From Blautia pseudococcoides (lineage in GTDB: Bacteria; Bacillota; Clostridia; Lachnospirales; Lachnospiraceae), in contig NZ_CP015405.2 of NCBI RefSeq assembly GCF_001689125.2, forward strand, positions 1,517,001-1,581,000: a DNA stretch of 64,000 nucleotides, given 5' to 3'. This document shows, one piece after another, positions 9,387 through 18,717 of the stretch (its first letter is position 1; every line of letters begins with the position of its first letter). The notes beneath the pieces are model-generated. The model ran no database searches and was not told the DNA's origin. It saw only the letters and a list, made by a program, of their open reading frames with translations. Both the position numbers and the translations under genes were made by a program.

Positions 9387-9779
9387 TTAAAAATTCTTCA
9401 AAATATTCAATTCTTTCTTATTTAATATCTTATGAAGCCTTTCATTTTGCTTTTTCAATTCTGCATTCTCACGCTGCAGCCGGACAATCTCCTCCTCCAG
9501 CAGCATGATTCTATTATCCATCGCCATATCCAGGACTGCTCTTCTTCTATCCACCATCCCGGCCTGCTGTTCCATTGCCCAATCTATTGCTTTCCTTACC
9601 GTAGGATTCTTGTAAAAAAATCCTCTGGAAAGCCCTGTGCTTTTCATCAGTCTCGGAATCGTAACTTTCTCTTCGTCATCCAGCATCTCCTGAATAGCTT
9701 GTTTCGCCCGGTTTATCTTGTCTTCGCTGCTTTTTCTGTTTTTCTCAATCATTTTGTCGTACTTGTTCATATTCTTCAC
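9387..9779 (-). CDS. DUF6262/Tn554 TnpC-like transposition accessory protein
   Basis: 130 aa. An N-terminal helix-turn-helix-like part (TIPRLMKSTGLSRGFFYKNP) is followed by a C-terminal coiled coil (LLEEEIVRLQRENAELKKQN). This is the layout of Tn554 TnpC (about 125 aa) and of DUF6262 proteins found with clustered tyrosine recombinases. Its start overlaps the end of the third recombinase by 35 nt, so it is the last gene of the transposition operon. In Tn554 the corresponding protein affects the orientation and efficiency of transposition. Confidence 0.75.
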   Translation of the reverse strand: MKNMNKYDKMIEKNRKSSEDKINRAKQAIQEMLDDEEKVTIPRLMKSTGLSRGFFYKNPTVRKAIDWAMEQQAGMVDRRRAVLDMAMDNRIMLLEEEIVRLQRENAELKKQNERLHKILNKKELNILKNF

Positions 9780-11253
9780 CCCAGCCGTCCAAATTCTGTT
9801 CTATCATCCGGCTTTTCTGTTTTCTTATTTCCCATGTCTCTTCTGCAATAATCTGGAGACTCATCTTCCGGTAATACTTTACGTTTTTAACTGTTTTATG
9901 TCCTAATAGCCTCGCTATAGTCCTATCATCCAGATGCATCTCTGTCAGTTTGATTCCGTAATAATGCCGGAACATGTGTGTTCCAAATCCGAATAAGTCT
10001 CCTTTATCATCCCTCAGATCTTCTTTCTGGATGAGCCTCATAACCTTTTCCTGAATCGAATTATATTTCTTCGGTCTTTTTGGATTTTTATCATCCACAA
10101 ATATGTATGCCGTTTTACCATAATGTTCTTCCGTATATCGAATCGCCTGTTTGATCAGCACCTCCACTTCTGCACTGATTGGTTTTACATATGTGTTTGT
10201 CTTCATCTGCTGAATCCGTATCATGGGATGGCCGTTCTGTTCATATAAGCAGTTTGTCATCAATGTCAGAGTGTCCGAAATCCGTGTTCCCAGCATCTGG
10301 TGTATGACCATCAGCCGGCATGTCTGTTCATCCAGTTTCACAAGGACTGCGTTCAGCCTTTTTAATTCTGAATCCGAGTAAGATTTGATGACTGTTTTTG
10401 TCATTCTGGGTATATCCGTATTTAGTACCAGGGACTCCAGATGTTCATAGCGATAAATCTTTCCTATCGTTTCCAGGAGCGCCCGCAGCCTTGTCAGATC
10501 CGCTTTAAAGTTATTCACTCCTGTATCCTCTGTCTGTAGCTGAATCAGATATTCTTCAAAAACCTCCCTGTTGATTTCCCTGCAGGACTCAATCTCTGGA
10601 TATTCTTCTTTCAAATATTTAGACAGCCGTCTTATGGCAGTAAGTTCTTTCGTGATACTGGATAGTGCTTCCTGCTGTAAATGTAAAAAAACCGCTTTCT
10701 TTACTTCTTCCCTGATGTCCTGCTGTATAATCTTTGTAAAATTAAGTGTTTGAAAATTCTTAACCAGATTTTCCCTGTAAGAAATATTCAGTTTGCTTAA
10801 TTCCCATATATCCTTTTCTGTCTCATCACGATAATCCTCTTCTTCCATAAAATGATAAATCATTCTAAAATATATGATAGGTGCGGAAGGGAGCGTCTTA
10901 ATGCTTCCATATGCAGTCATACTTTGTACGGTTATTGCCTGCCCATGGTTCAAAAGCCAAGCACGAAGCTGCCGGAGCCATGTCTCCTGTTCCTTTTCAT
11001 GGAGGCTCTCTGCCTGAATCCGCTTGTCTTTGAAAAACTGGCATATCCGGTCATATAAGTATCTTTCTTTAATCAAAGTGCTGATAGATTTTGTTTCACA
11101 CCTTGCTGTTAAAAAACTGTAAAACTCCTTTTTCAAACCTTTTGTCGGCAAGAGTTCTAAATCGAAGCTAACATCTTCTCTGACCATTTTCTTTTGGTTT
11201 TCTGGTGCCCGTTTATAACATTTTAAATCCTGTAGGTATATTTTATTTTTCAT
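9745..11253 (-). CDS. Tyrosine recombinase (third recombinase of Tn554-like module)
   Basis: 502 aa, large N-terminal region, catalytic domain in the last 200 residues. The active-site pattern is visible: Arg in MLGTRISD, HMFRHYYG (HxxR), GHKTVKNVKYYRKM (His/Lys and Tyr nucleophile). It overlaps the preceding recombinase by 11 nt and the DUF6262 gene by 35 nt. Three different tyrosine recombinases in a row act together in Tn554-related and recombinase-in-trio elements. Tn554 itself has only two, so this is an extended version. Confidence 0.85.
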   Translation of the reverse strand: MKNKIYLQDLKCYKRAPENQKKMVREDVSFDLELLPTKGLKKEFYSFLTARCETKSISTLIKERYLYDRICQFFKDKRIQAESLHEKEQETWLRQLRAWLLNHGQAITVQSMTAYGSIKTLPSAPIIYFRMIYHFMEEEDYRDETEKDIWELSKLNISYRENLVKNFQTLNFTKIIQQDIREEVKKAVFLHLQQEALSSITKELTAIRRLSKYLKEEYPEIESCREINREVFEEYLIQLQTEDTGVNNFKADLTRLRALLETIGKIYRYEHLESLVLNTDIPRMTKTVIKSYSDSELKRLNAVLVKLDEQTCRLMVIHQMLGTRISDTLTLMTNCLYEQNGHPMIRIQQMKTNTYVKPISAEVEVLIKQAIRYTEEHYGKTAYIFVDDKNPKRPKKYNSIQEKVMRLIQKEDLRDDKGDLFGFGTHMFRHYYGIKLTEMHLDDRTIARLLGHKTVKNVKYYRKMSLQIIAEETWEIRKQKSRMIEQNLDGWGEEYEQVRQND

Positions 11254-12991
11254 GCTCTGCTCCCTTCATCAACTCGGCCGCAAGGCTGCGCTCAGGATCA
11301 TTAAAATATTCTTCACTAGCTTTTTCTAATCTCTTTGGCATATAATCAATGTATTGTCTGGTCATCTCTTCGTAATCATGTCCTAAATAATCCCGCACCG
11401 CCTGTATGGATATACCATTATCATAATATTCTGTAGCCAGCGTATGCCTGTAATCATGAGACTTAAAAATGTATTCCCCATTTGCTATCTTGTTTTCCTC
11501 ACAGTGTTTTAGCATCTGGCTCCGAAATGTCGCATATAAGAATGCACCCCCATTTCTGTTTTTAAACAGGTATTCTTGCGGCTTTATCTGATATTTTTGT
11601 ATGTAGACCTGCATCAGCTTATACAGAGTGTGAGGAATTGGAACCCGTTTATAATTCTTCATTTTAATCTGATAAACCTTTATCCAGGCATCCCCATCTT
11701 TCCATTCGTAGGCTTTTCCTTCTAATGTACATATCTCGCTGATTCTAAGCCCCACGCCCCATAAATGCAGAAACATAAGTCTCAAATGCTCCGGAAAATA
11801 TTTCAGCTTCGACAGGATTTCTTCATATACTGTATCTTCCACACTCCTGTCATGATGCATTGGAATGACTTTCTTCAAATAATATTCGTGCTGGAAAGGA
11901 ATCTGCTTTACATATCCTTTTACCAAAAGGAAATTATAAAACTGCAGAATATTAAAAATCTGCCCATTAAAATTCCTACTATGTATATCCTTGTTCTGGA
12001 GTATTTTAAAATATTCTTCAATTTTACTTTTTTCAAGTCTGTATATCGGTTCTGTTTCTCTATTAAAATATTCCAGAAAACTGCGGATACACAAAAATTT
12101 TGTTAATATCGTGCTAACTGATAAATCCGTGATTCCCAATAGGTACCGTGCATACTTCTTGAATAGTTTTTGATTATCCTCCTGAGTAACTTCCCTGAAA
12201 GAAAGACTTTCTACTGGTTTACTCTGATTCACTCTCTCTTTTGAAAGATGAAACCGTTCTAAAAACCAGACTGCGGAATTCCAGTTTATTTTATCTCCTT
12301 GTAGGAAAAGCACTTTTCTGCTTATCTCCACAATTCCAAAGGCATACGCTTCTTTTTTCCCGTCCAGCAATTCATGCAGCTTTTTGCGAAAGGAATCCTC
12401 CTCTTCCAGAGTTAACTTTTCTATATCTGTAATTTTTCTGTGTATACAGAAATCATACAGTTTTTCCAAAGCACACAATCTCTCTGTTCGTTCCCATTTT
12501 TTATATGTCACAAGAATATAATTCAGGATTGTAAAAACTTGTCTCTTCATCATTTCGGAACAAGATTTCGTAAAATCCCATATTAAACCTTCTTGTTTTC
12601 GGTGCCTGGCAAATTGTTCTGCTATCTCTAATTTGGGATAATAAGGAAGGAAAAGAAGCTGGTTTTCATACCGCAATTCATATTTCCGTTTTCCTGCCAT
12701 AGTCTGTTGTTCTTCCCACATAGCGTGCCGTTTGATTTTGTCAAACGCATGCAGACATGAAGCATGCTTCTGTATGGTTTCATTTTGTTTTAGATATTTT
12801 TCATAAGCTTGTCTAAGTGAAAAATTTATATCAGCAATATGCCAGACTTCATATTCTATCAGAAATTGTTTCACTCGGTTTCTAAAATTACTTATCACAT
12901 GCGTACAGGCATTGATTTCTTCTTCCAGCTGGCGGTACTGTATTTCTCTGTCTTCCTGCGGCTCTACTAACCTTAAGCCATAGGCGGTCAT
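11243..12991 (-). CDS. Tyrosine recombinase, TnpB-like
   Basis: 582 aa, close to the size class of Tn554 TnpB (630 aa). The long N-terminal half probably recognises DNA. The catalytic domain near the C-terminus has Arg in WGVGLRISE, then SHDYRHTLATEYYD (HxxRH) and LGHDYEEMTRQYID with the Tyr nucleophile. Start 14 bp after the first recombinase, end overlapping the third. Codon use and base composition match its two recombinase neighbours and differ from the AT-rich ABC-3C genes. Confidence 0.85.
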   Translation of the reverse strand: MTAYGLRLVEPQEDREIQYRQLEEEINACTHVISNFRNRVKQFLIEYEVWHIADINFSLRQAYEKYLKQNETIQKHASCLHAFDKIKRHAMWEEQQTMAGKRKYELRYENQLLFLPYYPKLEIAEQFARHRKQEGLIWDFTKSCSEMMKRQVFTILNYILVTYKKWERTERLCALEKLYDFCIHRKITDIEKLTLEEEDSFRKKLHELLDGKKEAYAFGIVEISRKVLFLQGDKINWNSAVWFLERFHLSKERVNQSKPVESLSFREVTQEDNQKLFKKYARYLLGITDLSVSTILTKFLCIRSFLEYFNRETEPIYRLEKSKIEEYFKILQNKDIHSRNFNGQIFNILQFYNFLLVKGYVKQIPFQHEYYLKKVIPMHHDRSVEDTVYEEILSKLKYFPEHLRLMFLHLWGVGLRISEICTLEGKAYEWKDGDAWIKVYQIKMKNYKRVPIPHTLYKLMQVYIQKYQIKPQEYLFKNRNGGAFLYATFRSQMLKHCEENKIANGEYIFKSHDYRHTLATEYYDNGISIQAVRDYLGHDYEEMTRQYIDYMPKRLEKASEEYFNDPERSLAAELMKGAEHEK

Positions 12992-13005
12992 CTCACCACC
13001 TCCGT

Positions 13006-14124
13006 TTAAATTAGTTTCTCAATACCATATAACTCAGAATGCTGCTCATAGAATTTGTCACTTGCCTCTATGAGTCTGTCATCTATAATTTTCAGGTATT
13101 TGATTGTCGTATCCAGGTGTTTGTGACCAAGAGCTTGGCTGATCATTTCCAGCTGCCAGCCTGCTTCCCATCGCATATTTGCAAAATACCGTCTCAGCAT
13201 ATGAGGTGTAATCCGGATTCCGGTTTTCTTTTCCATGCGTTTAAACATGCAGTATACCGCATCCACCTTTAGTGCCTGCCCTTTCGTATCACCGGAAATG
13301 TTGATGAACAGCATCTGCTGGTATTGGAGCAGTTCACGGTACTTGGCGAGGTAGCACATTAGAAACTGGAAGGTTGCATCACTGACCTTTGCTCTGCGGT
13401 ATTCCGCATTTTTCGCTCTTGCTCCATTATCATTGTCATCCCGGAAATAAATCCTTATAGTATGCCTTTGGTAATCGATATCCTTCGTGTAATCTACACC
13501 AAGTATTTCCCCTATCCGGTACCCGGTTTCTGAAATCAGCATGACCAGTATCTGATCCCGGATATTGGTACATGCCTTTAAAATTTCCACAATTTCATCA
13601 TGTTCGGCAGCCCTGACCTTCCGTTCTTCCTCTTTTAAATAACCTTTAAATGACCGGAAACGCATCTCTTTCTGCACTCCTACTGCATTCGGTGTAAAAA
13701 AAGAATCGTAGTAAAGAACTTTAAGTCCCGTCTGTATTTGGCATTCCTTCTCTACAAAAGAATAGAACCTGAACACATCCTTTAGGTATGCATTGCAGGT
13801 TCCATTATGGGGAATCCTTATGTCATTTTCATCTTTATGTTTTCCAGCTTTCAGCCATTTCAGGAAATTTATAAAATGCTCATTCTGATCTTCGTACTCC
13901 AGTTCGTAGACCTGTTCAATATCCAATCCGGTTTCCAGCAGATATTCCAAATAGAAGGAAATCGCAAACGCATATCTTCTGACCGTATTTGGAGACTGGT
14001 TCGCCTTGATCTTGTGCGCCAGATATTTGGAAGGGAGCAGTACCATTTCCATGGTGATACAGTCACGAATAAAATAATATTTTATTTTTCCGTCCTGCAT
14101 GCTTTGTACAGTATATCGCTTCAT
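13006..14124 (-). CDS. Tyrosine recombinase, TnpA-like
   Basis: 372 aa from ATG 14124, preceded by AGGAAGGG. A start 15 codons earlier is possible but has no ribosome site. There is an N-terminal SAM-like core-binding domain. The catalytic motifs are SETGYRIGE (Arg), HMLRRYFAN (HxxR) and LGHKHLDTTIKYLK (His and Tyr). The size is that of Tn554 TnpA (361 aa). It is the first gene of the module, so the element's own promoter should lie in the 170 bp between it and the helicase gene. Confidence 0.85.
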   Translation of the reverse strand: MKRYTVQSMQDGKIKYYFIRDCITMEMVLLPSKYLAHKIKANQSPNTVRRYAFAISFYLEYLLETGLDIEQVYELEYEDQNEHFINFLKWLKAGKHKDENDIRIPHNGTCNAYLKDVFRFYSFVEKECQIQTGLKVLYYDSFFTPNAVGVQKEMRFRSFKGYLKEEERKVRAAEHDEIVEILKACTNIRDQILVMLISETGYRIGEILGVDYTKDIDYQRHTIRIYFRDDNDNGARAKNAEYRRAKVSDATFQFLMCYLAKYRELLQYQQMLFINISGDTKGQALKVDAVYCMFKRMEKKTGIRITPHMLRRYFANMRWEAGWQLEMISQALGHKHLDTTIKYLKIIDDRLIEASDKFYEQHSELYGIEKLI

Positions 14125-14295
14125 GCTCTTTCCCTTCCTTTCCTCTAACGTCATACACAGTATACCCAACTCATGCCAACATATCTATTCACAAATACCA
14201 ACAATCCGGGCAAAATCCCCTCTGAAATACCACCAAACATTTTCCTCTGTTTTGTCCTGCTTTACAGCAGAACCAACAGTCCCCATGCGCCGGTT

Positions 14296-16263
14296 TTACA
14301 TATAATATTCAGTCCCTTTCCTGCTGCGGATAAACTGTTCTATATCCTCTATGGATTTTGCCATCCTACATTCCGGCAGCGCGCTTAAGACATCCTTATG
14401 GTACCTGCCTCCTGCCACTGCACGGGTATCCAAAATCGACACCACGCAGGTATCCTGCTCTGTCCGGATGGCTCGTCCAAATCCCTGCCGCAGTTTCTTC
14501 TGCATATCCGGCACGATGTTCTCCTGAATATATTCCTCCAAATGCTCATACTGTTCTTTCTCCGCTTCCCTTACCGGATCCGGAACAGCAAAGGGCAGTT
14601 TTACCATAATCAGGGAGGACACCATGTCTCCCGGAAAATCCACGCCCTCCCAGCAGGAGCCGGCTGAGAACAGAACCGCATTCTCCAATGATTTAAACCG
14701 ATGAATCTCTTCCTGTGAATGCCTCCAGACCTCAATGAGCGGGAACGGCAGGCTGTCCCGAAGCTGCTGGCACACGCTTCCCATCAAGGAATAGGAGGTA
14801 AACAGCACCAGCGTATGCCCATAGGTGGCGCCAATCAGCCTTTGGATATGGTCTGCTATCATATGTACCTCCCCCAGGCTTCCCTTTCTCATCGGTTTTA
14901 ATGTCTGGGGCAGATATAACAGGCAGTTTTCCTTATAATGAAACGGGGACTCCGCCACATACTCTTTTACTTTAGATTCCCCCGTCAACCCTGTCACCTG
15001 CCGGGTCCTCTCAAATCCATTTCCGGCCTTTAAAGTCCCGCTGGTTAATATAGACGGAAGCCTCTGGCTCCACAGTGTCTCCTGTAAGCGCTTGGGAATC
15101 CTGCGGCTGATGGCACAAAAGACGGGAAACTGGTTTCTGCCTTCCTTCCAGTATAAAATGTAGTGGGGATCCTGATTGGCGAAGGCAGCCAGTACCTTTT
15201 CTGCTTCTCCCAGCCGGTTTATAAGCCACCGGGAAGTGCCTCCCGTTAGTTCCTGCTGGATCTGCCGGATTTGTGAAAGGCAGTTTTTAAGCGCCTCTCT
15301 CTGCTGTACGGAAAGTGATGCGCTATGTCCATCCGGTTCTGTTGTTTCCGCTTGGTTTCGGAAAACTTCCAAAAAAGCATGATAAGCCTCCCGCAATCTC
15401 TTTGCCTGTTTTCTCCGGAATTCTTTTTCGAGAAACCTTCCGATCTCCTCAATATCCTCAACACCCAATGTCTTCCCATACATCTGTCTTGCGGCCTCTG
15501 GTAACTGGTGCGCCTCATCCACAACTAATGCCCGGTAATCCGCAAGCAGCGCCTTATAGTCCTTTGCTCTGTGCAAGGCGTCTGCGAGAAGATAATTATG
15601 GTTGCAGATCTGGAAAAAGACATCCCTGCTCTTGGCTCTTTTCAAATATTGTTGATAACGGCATCCGTTCCGTCCCGGACAATCTGACGGGCAGAATTTG
15701 GGGACGCATACCTGCCTGCGGTCAAAGCCGCTCAGTCCATGGACAGCATCCATGTCGCAGATATCCTTTAATTTTAGAACTGCCTGTTTTTGAAGCGCAT
15801 TCTTCTGCTTATGCCCGATCGCCTGCAGCCGGGATTCCAGCCTTCTGTCACACACGAAATGCTCTTTTCCCTTCCGCAGCACTGCCTGGATCGGCTGCTG
15901 TATCATCCCTGACTCCTGCATTACCTTAGATAAAAAGGGCAGGTACTCCTGCATAATGGCCTTCTGTAGAGCAATGCTGGATGTGGATATAGTCACTGGC
16001 CTGTGGTCGCAGACTGAAAAATGACCGAGGGCAGATGCATACTTCCTCCAAATGACGCTGGCTGTCAGATAAGCATAGGTCTTGCCAATCCCTACCCCGG
16101 CATCACACAGTGCGATCTTATTTCCCAGCAGGGTGTCCAGCATTTGGTGGCTTAGCTGTATCTGTGCCTCCCGGACACATAAGCCATGCTTTGGGAGAAT
16201 GTCCCTGAAAACTTTTTCTATCTCCCCGTGGGCTTTCTTTTCATATTCTTTTCGATAAAACAT
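14296..16263 (-). CDS. DinG/XPD-family ATP-dependent DNA helicase
   Basis: 655 aa from ATG 16263 (AAGG a few bases upstream); a start at 16287 would lack a ribosome site. Superfamily 2 helicase with Walker A GVGIGKT, DEAH box (VVDEAH), a cysteine-rich stretch (FVCDRR and CVPKFCPSDCPGRNGC) that probably holds a 4Fe-4S cluster, motif V SCWEGVDFPGD and motif VI QGFGRAIRTEQD. Helicases of this type recur beside the regulatory end of Clostridia ICEs. It probably unwinds forked or R-loop DNA during element replication or excision. A large hairpin lies directly upstream. Confidence 0.85.
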   Translation of the reverse strand: MFYRKEYEKKAHGEIEKVFRDILPKHGLCVREAQIQLSHQMLDTLLGNKIALCDAGVGIGKTYAYLTASVIWRKYASALGHFSVCDHRPVTISTSSIALQKAIMQEYLPFLSKVMQESGMIQQPIQAVLRKGKEHFVCDRRLESRLQAIGHKQKNALQKQAVLKLKDICDMDAVHGLSGFDRRQVCVPKFCPSDCPGRNGCRYQQYLKRAKSRDVFFQICNHNYLLADALHRAKDYKALLADYRALVVDEAHQLPEAARQMYGKTLGVEDIEEIGRFLEKEFRRKQAKRLREAYHAFLEVFRNQAETTEPDGHSASLSVQQREALKNCLSQIRQIQQELTGGTSRWLINRLGEAEKVLAAFANQDPHYILYWKEGRNQFPVFCAISRRIPKRLQETLWSQRLPSILTSGTLKAGNGFERTRQVTGLTGESKVKEYVAESPFHYKENCLLYLPQTLKPMRKGSLGEVHMIADHIQRLIGATYGHTLVLFTSYSLMGSVCQQLRDSLPFPLIEVWRHSQEEIHRFKSLENAVLFSAGSCWEGVDFPGDMVSSLIMVKLPFAVPDPVREAEKEQYEHLEEYIQENIVPDMQKKLRQGFGRAIRTEQDTCVVSILDTRAVAGGRYHKDVLSALPECRMAKSIEDIEQFIRSRKGTEYYM

Positions 16264-16290
16264 ACTCTCATCCTTCTCTATCCGCATGAA

Positions 16291-16348
16291 GTTGATACCA
16301 CATCAATGCGGCCATGGTTCCCCACAGCCGCATGTATCTGATATCAAC
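16291..16348. repeat. 27-nt imperfect inverted repeat upstream of the helicase
   Basis: Arms 16291-16317 and 16322-16348 enclose a TTCC loop; about 22 of 27 positions pair as DNA, with the central ATGCGGC core perfect. In the helicase mRNA it would make a long stem ending 28 nt before the start codon. It could be a regulatory stem or a recombination/nicking site. No T-run follows, so it is not an intrinsic terminator. Confidence 0.55.
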
Positions 16349-16862
16349 CACACACTTTCATTGATTTCTAAATTTAAAATGATTCTGGCTCCGTATTTGA
16401 CCCCGCTCCCCCGGAAACCTTCCACAACTTTGTGGCGGGAACATTACAGGCAGACATCCGGCCTGATGTCATTCGCAAATTTTCAAAGGGTCTTGCTGAT
16501 TACAACCCAATGTCCATCCTCTGCTCTTTGGCAGGTAAACGTATCATTATCCCCCGCTTATGATCATGGCGGAAAGCCAGCCACGGCTCTCTTGCAGATA
16601 TAAGGACTCGCTCGAAACGAAACCGCCCCATACCAGCTGGCAGGGAGATAATTTCAAAAAGAAAATCTCTCCTGCGTTTTCCAGCCGGAAATATCTCCCG
16701 GTCGGAATGCTGGTGTGGCTGCTGGTCCCATCTGTCCTGGCGCTTACTCTGCCACGCTACTACTTACGGGAACGTACCTGTAATGCTGGTATGAAGTTGT
16801 CAAAGAACAAAAGAGGCTAGAATACCCCTTACATTAAATAGAGCCGTTTAATTTGTCTCTTT
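16349..16862. other. 514-bp interval without a confident gene
   Basis: Between the sigma-like gene and the helicase. Several frames stay open for 60-85 codons on the minus strand; one ends in GIMIRLPAKEQRMDIGL, but no start codon with a ribosome site was found. The plus-strand frames show no recognisable domain. It may hold a decayed gene or a long leader. Confidence 0.4.
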
Positions 16863-17297
16863 TTATTCATCTTCCAGAATTTTTTTTATTTTTTTCTTCA
16901 GGCGGTTCATTCTTGTATAGAGTGTCTGTTCCGGAGTCACTGTCATTTCTGCAATCTCCTTTATCTGATATCCCATCATCTTAAACAGGATAATCTGAAG
17001 CGTGCTCTTATCCGCATCCAGCAGAGTATGTAGCAACCGCCGATCTTCTACGCAGTTCAACAATCCGCCTATATCATCAATGTCTGGTTCAGCCATTTCT
17101 CTCTCTGGCAGATCAGCCTCTCCAAGCAGCATGGCTGTATGCTCAAAGTACCGCCTCTCTGCCTTAAAATCCTCCCAGTCGGATTTCCGTAAATTTTTAA
17201 TCATATCTTCTGAAACACCAGCCTCCCTCAGTTGACTTTCTTCTTTTTCCTTCCACTTCTTCCATGCATATTCTGCTTTTGCTTTGTTATAAGCCAT
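16863..17297 (-). CDS. Sigma-70 region 4-like transcription factor
   Basis: 144 aa from ATG 17297, which has GGAGGT at ideal distance; an upstream ATG (17333) has none. The last 60 residues form a sigma region-4 helix-turn-helix: LLDADKSTLQIILFKMMGYQIKEIAEMTV, then TLYTRMNRLKKKIKKIL. There is no region 2, so it is not a complete sigma factor. Such region-4-only proteins are standard regulators in Tn916- and Tn1549-like elements and probably control element transfer or excision genes. Confidence 0.75.
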   Translation of the reverse strand: MAYNKAKAEYAWKKWKEKEESQLREAGVSEDMIKNLRKSDWEDFKAERRYFEHTAMLLGEADLPEREMAEPDIDDIGGLLNCVEDRRLLHTLLDADKSTLQIILFKMMGYQIKEIAEMTVTPEQTLYTRMNRLKKKIKKILEDE

Positions 17298-17329
17298 CCT
17301 TTCTACCTCCGATTTGAATTTTTTAGAAA

Positions 17330-17488
17330 TCAAATCGAAGTAGGTGGTGGCCTTGCTTTTGCTTCCCCAATGATGTAATGTATATAGGTGTCTGATTTTG
17401 TCGACAAAAAAAGTGCCTTAAATTCTTCTCGAATCCCGGCACTATATGGTCCACTAAAAGGCCTTTGCTTTTTTCTTTCGTCTGGCAT
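17330..17488 (-). CDS. Small ORF (52 aa) upstream of the sigma-like gene
   Basis: ATG 17488 to TGA 17330. The peptide begins MPDERKKQRPFSGPYS and ends IIGEAKARPPPTSI. It is charged and not membrane-like, with normal codon use. It ends 33 bp before the sigma-like gene on the same strand, as expected for a two-gene operon. An AAAGGAG lies 17 nt upstream, rather far. The family is not recognised. The overlapping longer frame 17323-17559 looks random by comparison. Confidence 0.45.
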   Translation of the reverse strand: MPDERKKQRPFSGPYSAGIREEFKALFLSTKSDTYIHYIIGEAKARPPPTSI

Positions 17489-17629
17489 TTCTGCAAATAA
17501 ACTGCTCCTTTGTAACTAGGATTCTCCCCCCCTTTTTCACACAATAGAGTAGTATACAAAATGCACCTGTCATTTTATGGTTGACAGCCAGTTATACTGC
17601 GGTCACTTTTCGCAAATTATGACAAAAAA

Positions 17630-17667
17630 GAAACAGCAGGCTACTTTTTATAGTCATCTGCTGTTTC
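17630..17667 (-). terminator. Intrinsic terminator after the response-regulator pseudogene
   Basis: GAAACAGCAG (17630-17639) pairs perfectly with 17658-17667; on the minus strand it is followed by six T. It begins at the second stop codon (17666) of the broken regulator, which supports 17666 as the original gene end. Confidence 0.7.
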
Positions 17668-18346
17668 ATCCGCTATTATTTTGATTTAAACGAAAGCAAT
17701 ACCCGGTTTTGGGAATACTTTGTTTAATATTGCCCGCCTCAGGTTCAAGTTCGTTTAGTTTTTTTCTAATCCGCTTAATAAGACATCAAAGCACGTTATC
17801 TGTATTACCATGCGGATAACCGCCCCAGAATACCTGATAGATCTGTTCAAACGTGTAGACCCGTCCCGGTGTTGAAGCGATCAGGTATAGGAAATCATAT
17901 TCGTATCTGGAAAGGTTTAACTCTTTTTCTTTCCAATATGCTTTCCGGAACACATAATTCATGGTTAGACCGCTTTCCTGTATATTCTGGACAGGCCTGC
18001 GCACAAGCGCATAGATCTGTGCCTGCAATTCTCCATCGGCTGTGGATTTTGTCATGGCTATATCTGCCCCTGCTTCTATACATAACATTTTTTCCTCAAT
18101 CTTCTCCGATGCTAATACAAGTATCAGTAATCTTCTAAATTTACGTATCGTTTTTATAGTACCATATGTAAATTTCATATCCTGTATCATATCCACAATG
18201 GTCAACTCATAGGAAAACATAGTTAAGTGGAACAGCCCGTCTTGCATACATTTTGTCCAGTAAGTATTTGCAAAGTTTTCAGTTAGTGTAAATATCCTGC
18301 TTTTAATTGAAGTTTCTTTGGAAATCAAAAGTATATTATACTTCAT
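17666..18346 (-). pseudogene. Atypical response regulator interrupted by in-frame TGA
   Basis: Start ATG 18346 with AGGAGGAATACAT upstream. Residues 1-110 form a receiver-like domain with Asp in LTIVDMI and Lys in AMTKS but without the usual acidic pair (ILLISKE instead). Then comes an OmpR-type winged helix that stops at TGA 17788-17786 after NTDNVL. Without that stop the same frame continues for 39 more residues, CLIKRIRKKLNELEP to TGYCFRLNQNN, which is exactly the missing recognition helix and wing. The full product would be about 226 aa. So a single nonsense change has truncated it, unless the codon is read through. Confidence 0.8.
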
Positions 18347-18374
18347 ATGTATTCCTCCTGCTAATTGCACAAAA

Positions 18375-18404
18375 GCGGTTCATACCGTTTCAAGTATAAA
18401 CCGC
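18375..18404 (-). terminator. Hairpin terminator downstream of the lipid-modification operon
   Basis: Arms 18375-18385 and 18394-18404 (11 bp, one mismatch) with a T-rich tail on the minus strand. It lies between the end of the large operon and the ribosome site of the regulator pseudogene, so it probably ends the kinase transcript. Confidence 0.5.
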
Positions 18405-18522
18405 TAAATATGAAACTACTCATTGTATAACTAATGAATCCGAAATATCTTTGTGTCAGCTTATACTTCAATTCAGAATAATTTCGTCCAGCTATTACCA
18501 ATGAAGGCTCATTTTCCCCATC

Positions 18523-18690
18523 TTAAAAAACTCCCTGATTTTCAGATATACGCAAGTCCATTACCTTTGTCCATAGTTCTAAATCTATCAGATATGTACT
18601 CCTTTTCATGATGTCACCATAAATTCTGTATGAGGAGTTATCTGCCTCCTGTATTATTTCATCCAGTTCCTCAATAAGTTCTGCTAACAA
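18523..18690 (-). CDS. Possible small ORF (55 aa) after the sensor kinase
   Basis: TTG 18690 to TAA 18523, 27 bp downstream of the kinase. The peptide reads LAELIEELDEIIQEAD near the N-terminus and YLIDLELWTKVMDLRISENQ near the C-terminus, acidic and helical, with protein-like codon use. No clear ribosome site is seen, and it could be the surviving end of a larger lost gene. Family not recognised. Confidence 0.3.
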   Translation of the reverse strand: MLAELIEELDEIIQEADNSSYRIYGDIMKRSTYLIDLELWTKVMDLRISENQGVF

Positions 18691-18717
18691 TATCTATTGA
18701 TACACAAAAAACTTTCC

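Noticed and set aside
15315..15929. Plus-strand ORF of 204 codons
   Set aside because: Antisense shadow of the helicase gene; Pro/Ser/Arg-rich random composition.
17323..17559. 78-codon minus-strand ORF
   Set aside because: The overlapping frame 17330-17488 has more protein-like composition and better spacing to the sigma-like gene.
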